Shown here: one piece after another, positions 45,707-53,263 of the stretch
Position numbering within the stretch: position 1 is the first letter of the stretch
Layout: every line of letters starts with the position of its first letter
Source of the DNA: an uncultured Bacilli bacterium
GTDB lineage: Bacteria > Bacillota_I > Bacilli_A > RF39 > UBA660
Reading direction: 5' to 3'
NCBI GenBank assembly: GCA_944332205.1
Contig: CALVJN010000005.1
Location: 1 to 63,300, forward strand
DNA length: 63,300 bases
Notes under the pieces: generated by a model
Told to the model about the DNA's origin: nothing
The model's input: only the letters and a program-made list of their open reading frames with translations
The model's database searches: none
Made by a program: the position numbers and the translations under genes

Positions 45707-45735
45707 ATAATATATTTTTTATATTTTTTTGTCAA
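45707..45735 (-). promoter_or_regulatory. asnB T-box promoter inside the yabQ 3' end
   Basis: Minus strand: -35 TTGACA (45730-45735), 17-bp spacer, -10 TATTAT (45707-45712). The -35 box lies within the last codons of yabQ. Confidence 0.7.
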
Positions 45736-46012
45736 CTACTTTTGTTCTTATTTTTTTTGTAGTTTTATTACCTACTAAAAAACCACCTATAAGAGAAATT
45801 AAAAAATAAATATGAATACTTCCTTTATTTATTAACATTAATATAAAAAAATAAGCTGGTACATTTATTATAGTAAATAAGAAATTGGATATTACTTTTA
45901 TAATTATTTTTTTGTGATATAAATATTTATAAAATATATTGTATATTAATGAAAGATATAGTCCATATACAAATGAAGATATTAACGATTGTATTTGTGT
46001 CTCTAAATTCAT
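45719..46012 (-). CDS. yabQ: Spore cortex protein YabQ
   Basis: A 97-aa protein with three hydrophobic segments. The start LETQIQSLISSFVYGLYLSLIYN (in two blocks) and the position directly after yabP, overlapping it by one base, identify YabQ. It is needed for cortex formation in B. subtilis. It is shorter than the Bacillus protein and keeps only the membrane part. Confidence 0.82.
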   Translation of the reverse strand: MNLETQIQSLISSFVYGLYLSLIYNIFYKYLYHKKIIIKVISNFLFTIINVPAYFFILMLINKGSIHIYFLISLIGGFLVGNKTTKKIRTKVVDKKI

Positions 46013-46311
46013 TATTTAAATAATCTATTAAATATACCTTGTTCTTTATTTTTATCTTTATTTTTAATATCTTCAATATAAGTAAGTCCTTTAATAGTTC
46101 CTTTTATTGATACATTTCCTTTCATTGTATCTAACTTTATTAATTCTAGGTCTTCTCCTTTAACTACTAAAAAACCCATGCTTGTTTCCATCAAAAATTC
46201 TTCATCATCAAAATTTTCTATTTTCTTTACGCCTGTAACAATTAAACTTTTTCTTTCTACTAATGTTATTCCATGATTATAGTTATTAATTGTATCATCT
46301 GTTTTTTCCAT
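46012..46311 (-). CDS. yabP: Sporulation protein YabP
   Basis: A 99-aa protein of the YabP/YqfC family: NHGITLVERKSLIVTGVKKIENFDDEEF (in parts) and TSMGFLVVKGEDLELIKLD. It is expressed in the mother cell and takes part in spore coat/cortex assembly. A C-terminal Lys-rich tail follows the domain. The SD lies in the loop of a 9-bp perfect inverted repeat that contains the start codon (46309-46335). Confidence 0.9.
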   Translation of the reverse strand: MEKTDDTINNYNHGITLVERKSLIVTGVKKIENFDDEEFLMETSMGFLVVKGEDLELIKLDTMKGNVSIKGTIKGLTYIEDIKNKDKNKEQGIFNRLFK

Positions 46312-46335
46312 AAAGTCCTCCTAGTAGACTTTATG
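46309..46335 (-). promoter_or_regulatory. 9-bp SD-enclosing hairpin at yabP start
   Basis: Arms CATAAAGTC and GACTTTATG (46309-46317 with 46327-46335) are perfectly complementary. The 9-nt loop reads TACTAGGAG on the minus strand and holds the SD. The ATG is in the 3' arm. Confidence 0.65.
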
Positions 46336-46623
46336 TTTTTTCTTAATAAATATACATACTTTTATTTTTAATATTGTATTATTTAAAATTTACAATACTT
46401 TTATTTTCTTCACAATACTTTATAAATTTTTTTAAATAAAAAATTATATAAATCAAATTATATTTCTTGGTCCGTTATCAATAAGCTATGAATTTTAAAT
46501 TTATTAATTAAAGACATTTCAAATTAACTATCATTGTTGTAGTAACTATTTTAAATATTGTTTTTAGTAATTAGTGATTTTTTTATAATGATATTAAGCT
46601 AGTTTAGTATTTTTTTATTATAT
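46336..46623. other. Gene-free AT-rich gap between spoVG and yabP
   Basis: About 290 bp with no supportable ORF or RNA gene. Promoters for yabPQ should lie here, but no clear sigma-site is seen. Confidence 0.35.
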
Positions 46624-46651
46624 AAAAAAACTGCTAAAAAATTAGCAGTTT
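46624..46651 (-). terminator. spoVG terminator
   Basis: AAACTGCTAA / TTAGCAGTTT stem with a T7 tail on the minus strand. The stem overlaps the spoVG stop. Confidence 0.85.
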
Positions 46652-46931
46652 ATTCAGTTTTGTTATATTCGTTTAGAATTGCTTCTTCAAACATAGCACG
46701 AACTTCTGGATTAATTGGATGAACTGTATCTCGATGAACAGTTACTGTTTCTCCATTTTCATTTTCTACTTCTCTTGAAGTACTTGGCATAGCAATAAAT
46801 AAACCATTTTTACCTTCAATTATTCTGATATTGTGAATTGCTAGACCGTCATCTATTAAAACAGATGCTCTTCCTTTCATGCGTGATCCTTCGCGTTCTT
46901 CTTTTTTTACTTTTACTGATGTAATTTCCAC
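46650..46931 (-). CDS. spoVG: Septation/regulatory protein SpoVG
   Basis: A 93-aa protein covering the SpoVG domain: ITSVKVKKEEREGSRMKGRASVLIDDGLAIHNIRIIEGKNGLFIAMPS (seen as consecutive conserved blocks) and RDTVHPINPEVRAMFEE. It is a nucleic-acid-binding pleiotropic regulator. It starts with GTG behind AGGGAGG. A 7-bp inverted repeat (46930-46936 with 46950-46956) flanks the SD. The neighbours veg and yabG are shared with Bacilli. Confidence 0.96.
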   Translation of the reverse strand: MEITSVKVKKEEREGSRMKGRASVLIDDGLAIHNIRIIEGKNGLFIAMPSTSREVENENGETVTVHRDTVHPINPEVRAMFEEAILNEYNKTE

Positions 46932-47009
46932 TTTAATATATCCTCCCTCTTAAAGTATATAACTTTATATAGTTATAGTATAATATTTTTTAAAAAAATG
47001 CAACTATTA

Positions 47010-47228
47010 TTATATAAACAATTCTAGAATTTCCGTTAGAATATCACTATAAGTAAATGATTTTATTTTATTATTTGATTCTTCCAATCTTATTGTAAAA
47101 ATAGCATTATATGTATCTTCAATTATTCCATCAAATTCTTCTATTTGATTTCTAGCACCATTATATCTAAAATGAATTGTTTTTCCTTTGTTTTTTTCAA
47201 GTTTTTCCCTTATTTTTGCTATATTCAT
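47010..47228 (-). CDS. veg: Veg protein
   Basis: A 72-aa protein of the Veg/DUF1021 family: NIAKIREKLEKNKGKTIHFRYNGARNQIEEFDGIIEDTYNAIFTIRL (read as consecutive blocks). This small SH3-like-barrel protein is linked to biofilm control and spore outgrowth in Bacillus. It overlaps the yabG stop by four bases (ATGA), so translation is probably coupled. Confidence 0.95.
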   Translation of the reverse strand: MNIAKIREKLEKNKGKTIHFRYNGARNQIEEFDGIIEDTYNAIFTIRLEESNNKIKSFTYSDILTEILELFI

Positions 47229-48007
47229 CTTGGATACCCCACGTACATTGTTCCATTTGTAATAATTCCACCAATTCCTTCTTCTTTGTATTTTGTGCTA
47301 TTAATGATTTTTAGTAAATCTATTGATTCACTTTTGTTTGATAATGCAATTAATGATGCTACTATTGCAGGATCTAATGCATGAATGTTTATTCTTTTGG
47401 GACTACTTGCAAAATTAGCTCCAGCTTTTATTAATTCTTCATAGTTTGATTGACAAGCACCAGCAATTATAATTAATTTTTCCTGACTTTTTTCATATTT
47501 TCTTGCTTCTAATACGGCATTTATAAAATTATTACTATTTTTATATTCATCCTCTTTTATGCTATTTTTTCTTTTTTTAAAATATGCATCATGTCCTGTT
47601 ATTACTACTATATCAGGATTAATTTCATTTAAATATTCATAAATGTTTGAGCTAATATCTTTTTCTTGCAATGTTACCCCATATGCCATTATTTTTAATT
47701 TTTTATATAATGACATACATCTTTTTAAATACTCATTATCTGCATCAATATGCAACACTTTCCCTGGCAAGTAAAAATATTCATTTCTATCTAAATTTAT
47801 TTCATCGTTAAGATTTTTAGACATTTCTTCATCTTCGTTTCTTCCAGGATTATCAACTTTTTTTAAATCTTCTAAATAACTATCTGCAATAAGTCTAACA
47901 TCCAGTCCTTTTAAGTAGGCAATGTTATTTTCAATGGACAATATTCTAAAAACTATATCATTACCATGAGATTTTCTTGTTACTAAATCTCCAACATTAA
48001 AAAGCAT
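47225..48007 (-). CDS. yabG: Sporulation-specific protease YabG
   Basis: A 260-aa peptidase of family U57, which processes coat and cortex-associated proteins. Family blocks are FNVGDLVTRKSHGNDIVFRI, GKVLHIDADNEYLKRCM, NPDIVVITGHDAYFKK, IIAGACQSNYEELIKAGANFASSP and the C-terminal GGIITNGTMYVGYPR. The start codon and SD lie in a 12-bp perfect hairpin (48003-48034). It is followed by veg with a 4-base overlap and preceded by ksgA. Confidence 0.95.
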   Translation of the reverse strand: MLFNVGDLVTRKSHGNDIVFRILSIENNIAYLKGLDVRLIADSYLEDLKKVDNPGRNEDEEMSKNLNDEINLDRNEYFYLPGKVLHIDADNEYLKRCMSLYKKLKIMAYGVTLQEKDISSNIYEYLNEINPDIVVITGHDAYFKKRKNSIKEDEYKNSNNFINAVLEARKYEKSQEKLIIIAGACQSNYEELIKAGANFASSPKRINIHALDPAIVASLIALSNKSESIDLLKIINSTKYKEEGIGGIITNGTMYVGYPR

Positions 48008-48034
48008 ATAATCATCTCCTCTTGATTATATGCT
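48003..48034 (-). promoter_or_regulatory. 12-bp SD-enclosing hairpin at yabG start
   Basis: Arms 48003-48014 and 48023-48034 (AGCATATAATCA and its complement) form a perfect 12-bp stem with the 8-nt loop AGAGGAGA, which is the SD. The yabG ATG is in the 3' arm. CTTTTTAATG follows, so it could also end ksgA transcripts. It fills the 34-bp ksgA-yabG gap. Confidence 0.8.
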
Positions 48035-48041
48035 AAATAAC

Positions 48042-48827
48042 TTATAAATTATTACTAATTTCTATAAAGTCTTCAATACTAAGAGCTTCTGCTCTAATAT
48101 CAGTTTTTTTGTTATTTTTTAATAATATTTCCTCAATTTTACTAAAATCATAATCTTTCAAATTATTTCTTAAAGTTTTTCTTTTATATTTAAAACTATC
48201 TTTTACAAGTTTAAAAAATATTTCTTCATTTTTTACTTTATAATTTTCTTGCTTTTTTGTCAAAGATAATATTACACTATCTACTTTTGGCTTTGGAATA
48301 AAAGAATTTTTGGAAACTATAAATTGTTGTTTTATATCAAAATAATACTTTAAAAATATAGTTATTGAAGAATAATCTTTTGTTCCTACTTTAGCAGAAA
48401 ATCTTTCTCCTACTTCTTTTTGTACCATAATTACCATTTTTTCTATATTAATTTTTTCTTCTATTAATTTTATAATTATTGGGGTTGTTATATAATATGG
48501 TAAATTTGCTATAACATATAAATTATCATATTTATATTTTTCTAAATCTTTTTTTATATTTCTATTTAAAAAGTCATCATAAATAATTTCTATGTTATTT
48601 TTATTAAAAAATTCATTATCGAGATTTTTTTTAAGGTCTTTATCTATTTCATATGCTAATACTTGTCCATATTTAATAAGCTCTCTTGTTAAAGAACCAC
48701 TACCTGGTCCTATTTCTATTATTACTGAATTTTCTTTTATATTAGATACACTTATTATTTTATTAATTATATTTTTATCTATCAAAAAGTTTTGACCAAA
48801 TTTTTTTTTAAAATTATGTTCTATCAT
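48042..48827 (-). CDS. ksgA: 16S rRNA dimethyladenosine transferase KsgA
   Basis: A 261-aa SAM-dependent enzyme that dimethylates A1518/A1519 of 16S rRNA. Motifs are KKFGQNFLIDKNII, the SAM loop IIEIGPGSGSLTREL and VIANLPYYITTPII, then SFIPKPKVDSVIL. SD GGAGGAT precedes the ATG. The rnmV gene, which lies before ksgA in Bacillus, is not present here. Confidence 0.96.
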   Translation of the reverse strand: MIEHNFKKKFGQNFLIDKNIINKIISVSNIKENSVIIEIGPGSGSLTRELIKYGQVLAYEIDKDLKKNLDNEFFNKNNIEIIYDDFLNRNIKKDLEKYKYDNLYVIANLPYYITTPIIIKLIEEKINIEKMVIMVQKEVGERFSAKVGTKDYSSITIFLKYYFDIKQQFIVSKNSFIPKPKVDSVILSLTKKQENYKVKNEEIFFKLVKDSFKYKRKTLRNNLKDYDFSKIEEILLKNNKKTDIRAEALSIEDFIEISNNL

Positions 48828-48837
48828 ATATCCTCCA

Positions 48838-48880
48838 ATAAAAAAGAAACCTGATTGTTATCAGATTTATTTCTTTTTTG
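48838..48880 (-). terminator. Terminator after the 3D-domain gene
   Basis: AAGAAA...ATCTGA / TCAG...TTTCTT interrupted stem followed by TTTTTT on the minus strand, overlapping the end of the 3D-domain gene. Confidence 0.75.
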
Positions 48881-49442
48881 TAACTTCTAATGATATCATG
48901 TTTTTTCCTTGATATCCTCTATCTAAAACACTACTTTTGCCAGTTACATATAAATCAACAATTTCATTTTTGTAGCATGCACCACAAGTATCTAGGATAA
49001 TTCCTTCATATTCTACACCATCAATAGTTAAAAGTACTTCATCATAATATTTAAAATACAATTTATTTTCTTTAACACCAAATTTATTTTGTAAATATGT
49101 GGTTGCTGCTGCTAATACTAATTTTCCATTATATGTGTACCATCCATGTTCGTTAATAGTAAAGTCTTCAACACAAAGACCTGAACCTGTACAATAACCA
49201 CTATTACATTCATCATTAGGGTAGTATGAAGTGATTCTATATTTATAAATTTCTATATTTGATAATATTTCTTCTGGTTTGTATTCTGTTATTAAATGAG
49301 AAGACCTTAAAGAATTAACGCCAGATATATTATATGTCGTTATTTTTTTTACACTTCCTACTTGAATCAACATTAAAAAAATTAATATTACATATAGTAA
49401 GACAAATATTTCTCTTTTAACTATAGAAATTAGTCTTTTCAC
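48867..49442 (-). CDS. Membrane-anchored 3D/RlpA-like double-psi barrel protein
   Basis: A protein of about 191 aa with an N-terminal anchor helix (about residues 10-28) and an extracellular domain. The domain shows YRITSYYPNDEC, LVLAAATTYLQNKFG and GIILDTCGACYKNEIVDLYV, compatible with a 3D-type barrel of the kind found in YabE. Position agrees, since yabE lies between tatD and ksgA in Bacillus. The G5 and DUF348 parts of YabE are missing. It is Cys-rich, with possible disulfides. The start is GTG at 49442 behind GAGGTG. Confidence 0.72.
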   Translation of the reverse strand: MKRLISIVKREIFVLLYVILIFLMLIQVGSVKKITTYNISGVNSLRSSHLITEYKPEEILSNIEIYKYRITSYYPNDECNSGYCTGSGLCVEDFTINEHGWYTYNGKLVLAAATTYLQNKFGVKENKLYFKYYDEVLLTIDGVEYEGIILDTCGACYKNEIVDLYVTGKSSVLDRGYQGKNMISLEVTKKK

Positions 49443-49500
49443 AGAATCCACCTCTATAATTAAAATATAACATATATTGTTTTTTTAGTCAATTTTGTAT

Positions 49501-50253
49501 TTATATTTGAAATAGTTCTTTAACATTATTTTCTATTTTTCTTTCTACTTCTTTTATATCAATATTTTTTTGTTTTGCAATTTCTTCAGCTATTATTGGA
49601 ATATTAATAGGACTATTTTGTTTACCACGATATGGTTCTGGTGCTAAATAAGGGCTATCAGTTTCTGTAACTATATGTTTTAAATCAAGAGATTTAATTA
49701 CATCTTTTAATTTAGAATTTTTAAATGTTAAGACTCCCCCAATTCCTAATTTATATCCAATAGAAGTATACATTTTAGCGTTTTCTAAATTTCCACTGAA
49801 GCAGTGAATTACACCTTCTAAGTTTCTTTCTTTTAATATATCATATGTATCCTGGAAAGCATCTCGAGAATGAATGACAATTGGTAATTTGCATTCTTCT
49901 GCTAAATCTAGCATAGAATTAAATAATTTTTTTTGTCTTTCTTTATTATCTTTTGACCAATAATAATCTAAACCTATTTCTCCTATTGCTATTACTTTTT
50001 TATTCTTTTTTATTTTGTTTTTCAAATTTTCAATATCAATATCCGTTATTTTATTTGCTTCATTAGGATGATATCCTAATGATAAATAAACTGTTTCATA
50101 CTTATTAGAAATTTCTATAGCTTCATCAATATTGTTTAATTCACAACCACTTATTATAATTTTTCTAACATTTTTTAAATTACATTCTTCTATTAATTTA
50201 TCTATATTGCTATATTCTTCTTTTGATATATGACAATGAGTATCAATATACAT
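49501..50253 (-). CDS. tatD: TatD-family metal-dependent hydrolase
   Basis: A 250-aa TIM-barrel hydrolase with metal ligands in YIDTHCHISKEEY, IGEIGLDYYW, VIHSRDAF, GVIHCFSGN and VTETDSPYLAPEP. TatD proteins are 3'-5' DNases. The gene follows metG, as in most Firmicutes, and is part of the Met T-box operon. Confidence 0.95.
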   Translation of the reverse strand: MYIDTHCHISKEEYSNIDKLIEECNLKNVRKIIISGCELNNIDEAIEISNKYETVYLSLGYHPNEANKITDIDIENLKNKIKKNKKVIAIGEIGLDYYWSKDNKERQKKLFNSMLDLAEECKLPIVIHSRDAFQDTYDILKERNLEGVIHCFSGNLENAKMYTSIGYKLGIGGVLTFKNSKLKDVIKSLDLKHIVTETDSPYLAPEPYRGKQNSPINIPIIAEEIAKQKNIDIKEVERKIENNVKELFQI

Positions 50254-50278
50254 TTTACTTCTCCTTAATTTTAAAGTA

Positions 50279-51829
50279 TTATTTTTTTAATGTTTCTTCT
50301 ATTTCTTTTAATTTTACTTCTTTGTCAATTCTTTGGAATAAAGGAGTTGGTGTCAAAGTTTCATAAACTATATTATCTAAATATTTTTCTTCTTTGTTAT
50401 TATTGTTCAATTGTTCAAATATTTTTTTACTTGTGCTAGGCAAAAAAGCTTGTAATTCAACAGCAGATACTCTTATAGCCTCTAACAAGTTATAAAGAAC
50501 TGTTTCAAGTTTATTTTTTTCTTTTTCTTCTTTTGCTAAGGTCCAAGGTGTAGTTTCATCAATGTATTTATTGCTTCTTCTTAACAGATTAAATATTTCA
50601 TCTAGTGCTGAACCAATTTCTAATTTGTTCATTCTATTTTCTACTGCTTTTTCTAGATTATTGATTGTGTTTATTAAATCGTTATCATACTCTGTTTTTT
50701 CTTTTTTGTTTTCGATTTTACCATTAAAATATTTATTGGCCATTGAAATAGTTCTATTTACTAGATTTCCTAAAACATTAGCTAAATCACTATTTACTCT
50801 TTCAATAATTAAATCATAAGTTATTGATCCATCATTAGCGAATGGTATTTCATGTAAAACATAATATCTTATTGCATCTGTTCCAAAAAAATTTACTAAA
50901 TCATCTGCATAAATGATATTCCCTTTTGATTTACTCATTTTATCTTGTCCAAAAAGTAACCACGGATGTCCAAATACTTGTTTAGGAAGTGGTAAATCTA
51001 AGGCCATTAATATTATTGGCCAATAAATAGTGTGAAATCTTATAATGTCTTTTCCAATTAAATGCAAATCAGCTGGCCAATATTTTTTAAACTCTTCTGT
51101 TGGTTTGTCTACATCATAACCAATGTTTGTAATATAGTTAGTTAATGCATCAATCCAAACATATACTACATGTTTAGGATCAAAATCGACAGGTACTCCC
51201 CAAGTAAATGATGTTCTAGATACACACAAATCTTGTAATCCAGGTTTTAAAAAATTATTTATCATTTCATTTTTTCTTGATTCTGGTTGAATAAATTCTG
51301 GATGTTCTTCAATATATTTTATTAATCTATCTTGATATTTAGATAATTTAAAGAAATATGCTTCTTCGCTAGCGTTATGTACTTCTCTTCCACAATCTGG
51401 GCATTTACCATCTATAAGCTGACTTTCAGTGAAAAATGATTCACAAGGTGTACAATATAATCCTTCATATTTTCCCTTATAAATATCTCCTTGTTCATAA
51501 AGTTTTTTAAATATTTTTTGTACTTGTTTTTCATGTTTTTCGTCTGTTGTCCTAACAAATCTATCATATGTTGTATCCATTATATCCCATATATCTTTAA
51601 TTTCTTTTGCTATTTGATCAACAAATTCTTTAGGAGTAATTCCCTTTTCTTCTGCTTTTAATTGAATTTTTTCACCATGTTCATCGGTTCCAGTTTGAAA
51701 ATATACATCAAACCCTTTTTGTCTTTTATATCTTGCAATTGCATCTGCTAAAACTATTTCATAAGTATTTCCAATATGTGGTTTTGCGGACGTATATGCA
51801 ATTGCTGTTGTTATATAATATTTTTCCAT
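50279..51829 (-). CDS. metG: Methionyl-tRNA synthetase
   Basis: A 516-aa class I synthetase. The HIGH-type motif is seen in SAKPHIGNTYEIVLADA, the zinc knuckle in YCTPCESFF and GKCPDCGREV, and the KMSKS motif in DKMSKSKGNIIY. It ends after the anticodon-binding helical domain, without the C-terminal tRNA-binding domain found in Bacillus MetS (about 650 aa). It overlaps the dut stop (TAATG) and lies in an operon behind a Met-specific T-box. Confidence 0.96.
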   Translation of the reverse strand: MEKYYITTAIAYTSAKPHIGNTYEIVLADAIARYKRQKGFDVYFQTGTDEHGEKIQLKAEEKGITPKEFVDQIAKEIKDIWDIMDTTYDRFVRTTDEKHEKQVQKIFKKLYEQGDIYKGKYEGLYCTPCESFFTESQLIDGKCPDCGREVHNASEEAYFFKLSKYQDRLIKYIEEHPEFIQPESRKNEMINNFLKPGLQDLCVSRTSFTWGVPVDFDPKHVVYVWIDALTNYITNIGYDVDKPTEEFKKYWPADLHLIGKDIIRFHTIYWPIILMALDLPLPKQVFGHPWLLFGQDKMSKSKGNIIYADDLVNFFGTDAIRYYVLHEIPFANDGSITYDLIIERVNSDLANVLGNLVNRTISMANKYFNGKIENKKEKTEYDNDLINTINNLEKAVENRMNKLEIGSALDEIFNLLRRSNKYIDETTPWTLAKEEKEKNKLETVLYNLLEAIRVSAVELQAFLPSTSKKIFEQLNNNNKEEKYLDNIVYETLTPTPLFQRIDKEVKLKEIEETLKK

Positions 51830-52317
51830 TATTTTTCCTCCTTATTAGTAGATCCAATTCCACCTTTTCTTTCATTTATTATTTTTTCTTCATTGTCCAC
51901 TGTTAAAAATTTAGTAAATATTCCTTGGCAAATTGCATCACCTTTTTTTACAACGTAATCTTTATCTCCTTCATTTTGCAATTTTAGCCAAGCGTGTCCT
52001 TCATTATTAGGATTATTATAATAATCACTTTCAAAAATTCCTACTTGATTGCACATCCGTATATTGTACTTAAATCCCATACTACTTCTAATAACTAACA
52101 TTAACATTTCATCTTTATTCATATTAATTTTTACACCTGTTGGTATTTTTTTTATTTCATTTGGTTTTAAAACAAAGTCATATAAAGAAAAGAAATCATA
52201 ACCAGCACTATGTTTCGTACTTCTTTTAGGTAATAAATAGCTATTATATAGTTCTATATCATTACTACAATCTTTTTTAAACTGTTCAAAACTTATTTTT
52301 TCAAAATATCTAGACAT
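51829..52317 (-). CDS. dut: dUTP diphosphatase
   Basis: A 162-aa trimeric-type dUTPase. Motif 1 is seen as HSAGYDFFSLYD, motif 2 as VIRSSMG, motif 3 as QVGIFESDYYNNP, motif 4 as GDAICQGIFTKF, and motif 5 as ERKGGIGSTNKEE (shortened from RGxGGFGSTG). It keeps uracil out of DNA. SD AGGAGG lies in the loop of a weak 7-bp repeat. It is the first gene after the Met T-box and is translationally linked to metG. Confidence 0.92.
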   Translation of the reverse strand: MSRYFEKISFEQFKKDCSNDIELYNSYLLPKRSTKHSAGYDFFSLYDFVLKPNEIKKIPTGVKINMNKDEMLMLVIRSSMGFKYNIRMCNQVGIFESDYYNNPNNEGHAWLKLQNEGDKDYVVKKGDAICQGIFTKFLTVDNEEKIINERKGGIGSTNKEEK

Positions 52318-52330
52318 TTTTAAAACCTCC

Positions 52331-52556
52331 TAAAAATAAAACACAGATAAAACCTCCTTAAGGACGAATTATCCGTGTTACCACCTTAATTCATAAATTA
52401 ATTTAATTTATGCACTTATCTTATAACGCTATTGCGGACTTTGAGTCTGTTCTGGAACCCATTTTCAAGTAAAACTTATGTCTTTTTTCACCTACAAGAC
52501 TCTCTTTTTATAAGTTTTTTCTCTCTCTTTTCCTTCAACACATTTAAAAATATGCA
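52331..52556 (-). promoter_or_regulatory. T-box riboswitch with Met specifier
   Basis: The minus strand has the T-box core AAGGTGGTAACACGG (52372-52386) and a terminator hairpin with arms 52340-52350 and 52369-52379 followed by TTTATTTTT. The stem I region contains AAAGAGAGTC and GTAGGTG, and a candidate specifier ATG at 52460-52462 in TTGAAAATGGGTT. This agrees with metG in the downstream operon. Confidence 0.87.
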
Positions 52557-52559
52557 TTA

Positions 52560-52588
52560 ATTATAACATTATTTTTTTTACTCTTCAA
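52560..52588 (-). promoter_or_regulatory. Promoter of the dut-metG T-box operon
   Basis: Minus strand: -35 TTGAAG (52583-52588), 17-bp spacer, -10 TATAAT (52560-52565), overlapping the spoVT stop. Confidence 0.65.
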
Positions 52589-53105
52589 CATTTTTTCCTA
52601 AAAATTGCGAAGCAATGTCTACAATATTTTTATCATTTTCATTTAGCTTTTCATTGTTTATTAATATTACTAAGCCAATTACATCACCATTTGCTATTAT
52701 TGGTGAAATAATATAATTACATTCTATAAAATTATCTTCTGTTATATATAGCTTTTTCCTATCATTTTCTTTTATTTTTGTTCTTTTAACAATACAATCC
52801 TCTAAATATTTACTAATAGATTTATTTAAATATTCTTTTTTTCTTAAATTTGGACAAGAAATTATATTATCTCTATCTGTTATAAACATTTCCATTTTCA
52901 TCGTTGTATATATTGTTTCTGAATATACATTGGAAATTTCTACTAAATTATTCATTGTAGAATACTTTTTTAAAGCTACAACATCTTTATCAATATATAT
53001 TTCTAATGAGGCTCCATCTTTAATTCCTAGAGTTCTTCTAATTTCTTTTGGTATTACTATTCTTCCTAGTTCATCTATTCTTCTTACTACTCCAGTTGTT
53101 TCCAT
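52578..53105 (-). CDS. spoVT: Stage V sporulation regulator SpoVT
   Basis: A 175-aa regulator of forespore genes. The N-terminal AbrB-type domain (ETTGVVRRIDELGRIVIPKEIRRTLGI, read in blocks) is followed by a C-terminal GAF-like domain (EISNVYSETIYTTM, CNYIISPIIANGDVIGLVIL). The ATG at 53105 is chosen because GGAGG lies 7 bp upstream; a GTG six codons earlier is not supported. It is located next to mfd, as in Bacilli. Confidence 0.95.
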   Translation of the reverse strand: METTGVVRRIDELGRIVIPKEIRRTLGIKDGASLEIYIDKDVVALKKYSTMNNLVEISNVYSETIYTTMKMEMFITDRDNIISCPNLRKKEYLNKSISKYLEDCIVKRTKIKENDRKKLYITEDNFIECNYIISPIIANGDVIGLVILINNEKLNENDKNIVDIASQFLGKNVEE

Positions 53106-53233
53106 TTTTGTCCTCCATTTCACTTATATAATTATTTTTTGCTCTAAATCTATTTTTTATACTTATAATTTACTTATAAGTAAATTATAATATCTTTATT
53201 AGTAGTTTTCCTTTGGTAATTTTTACCAAATTA

Positions 53234-53263
53234 AAAACTCACTAAATTTTTTAGTGAGTTTTA
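53234..53263 (-). terminator. Terminator after the unknown helical gene
   Basis: AAACTCACTAAA / TTTAGTGAGTTT stem with a T-rich end on the minus strand, overlapping the stop of the 53261 gene. Confidence 0.8.
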
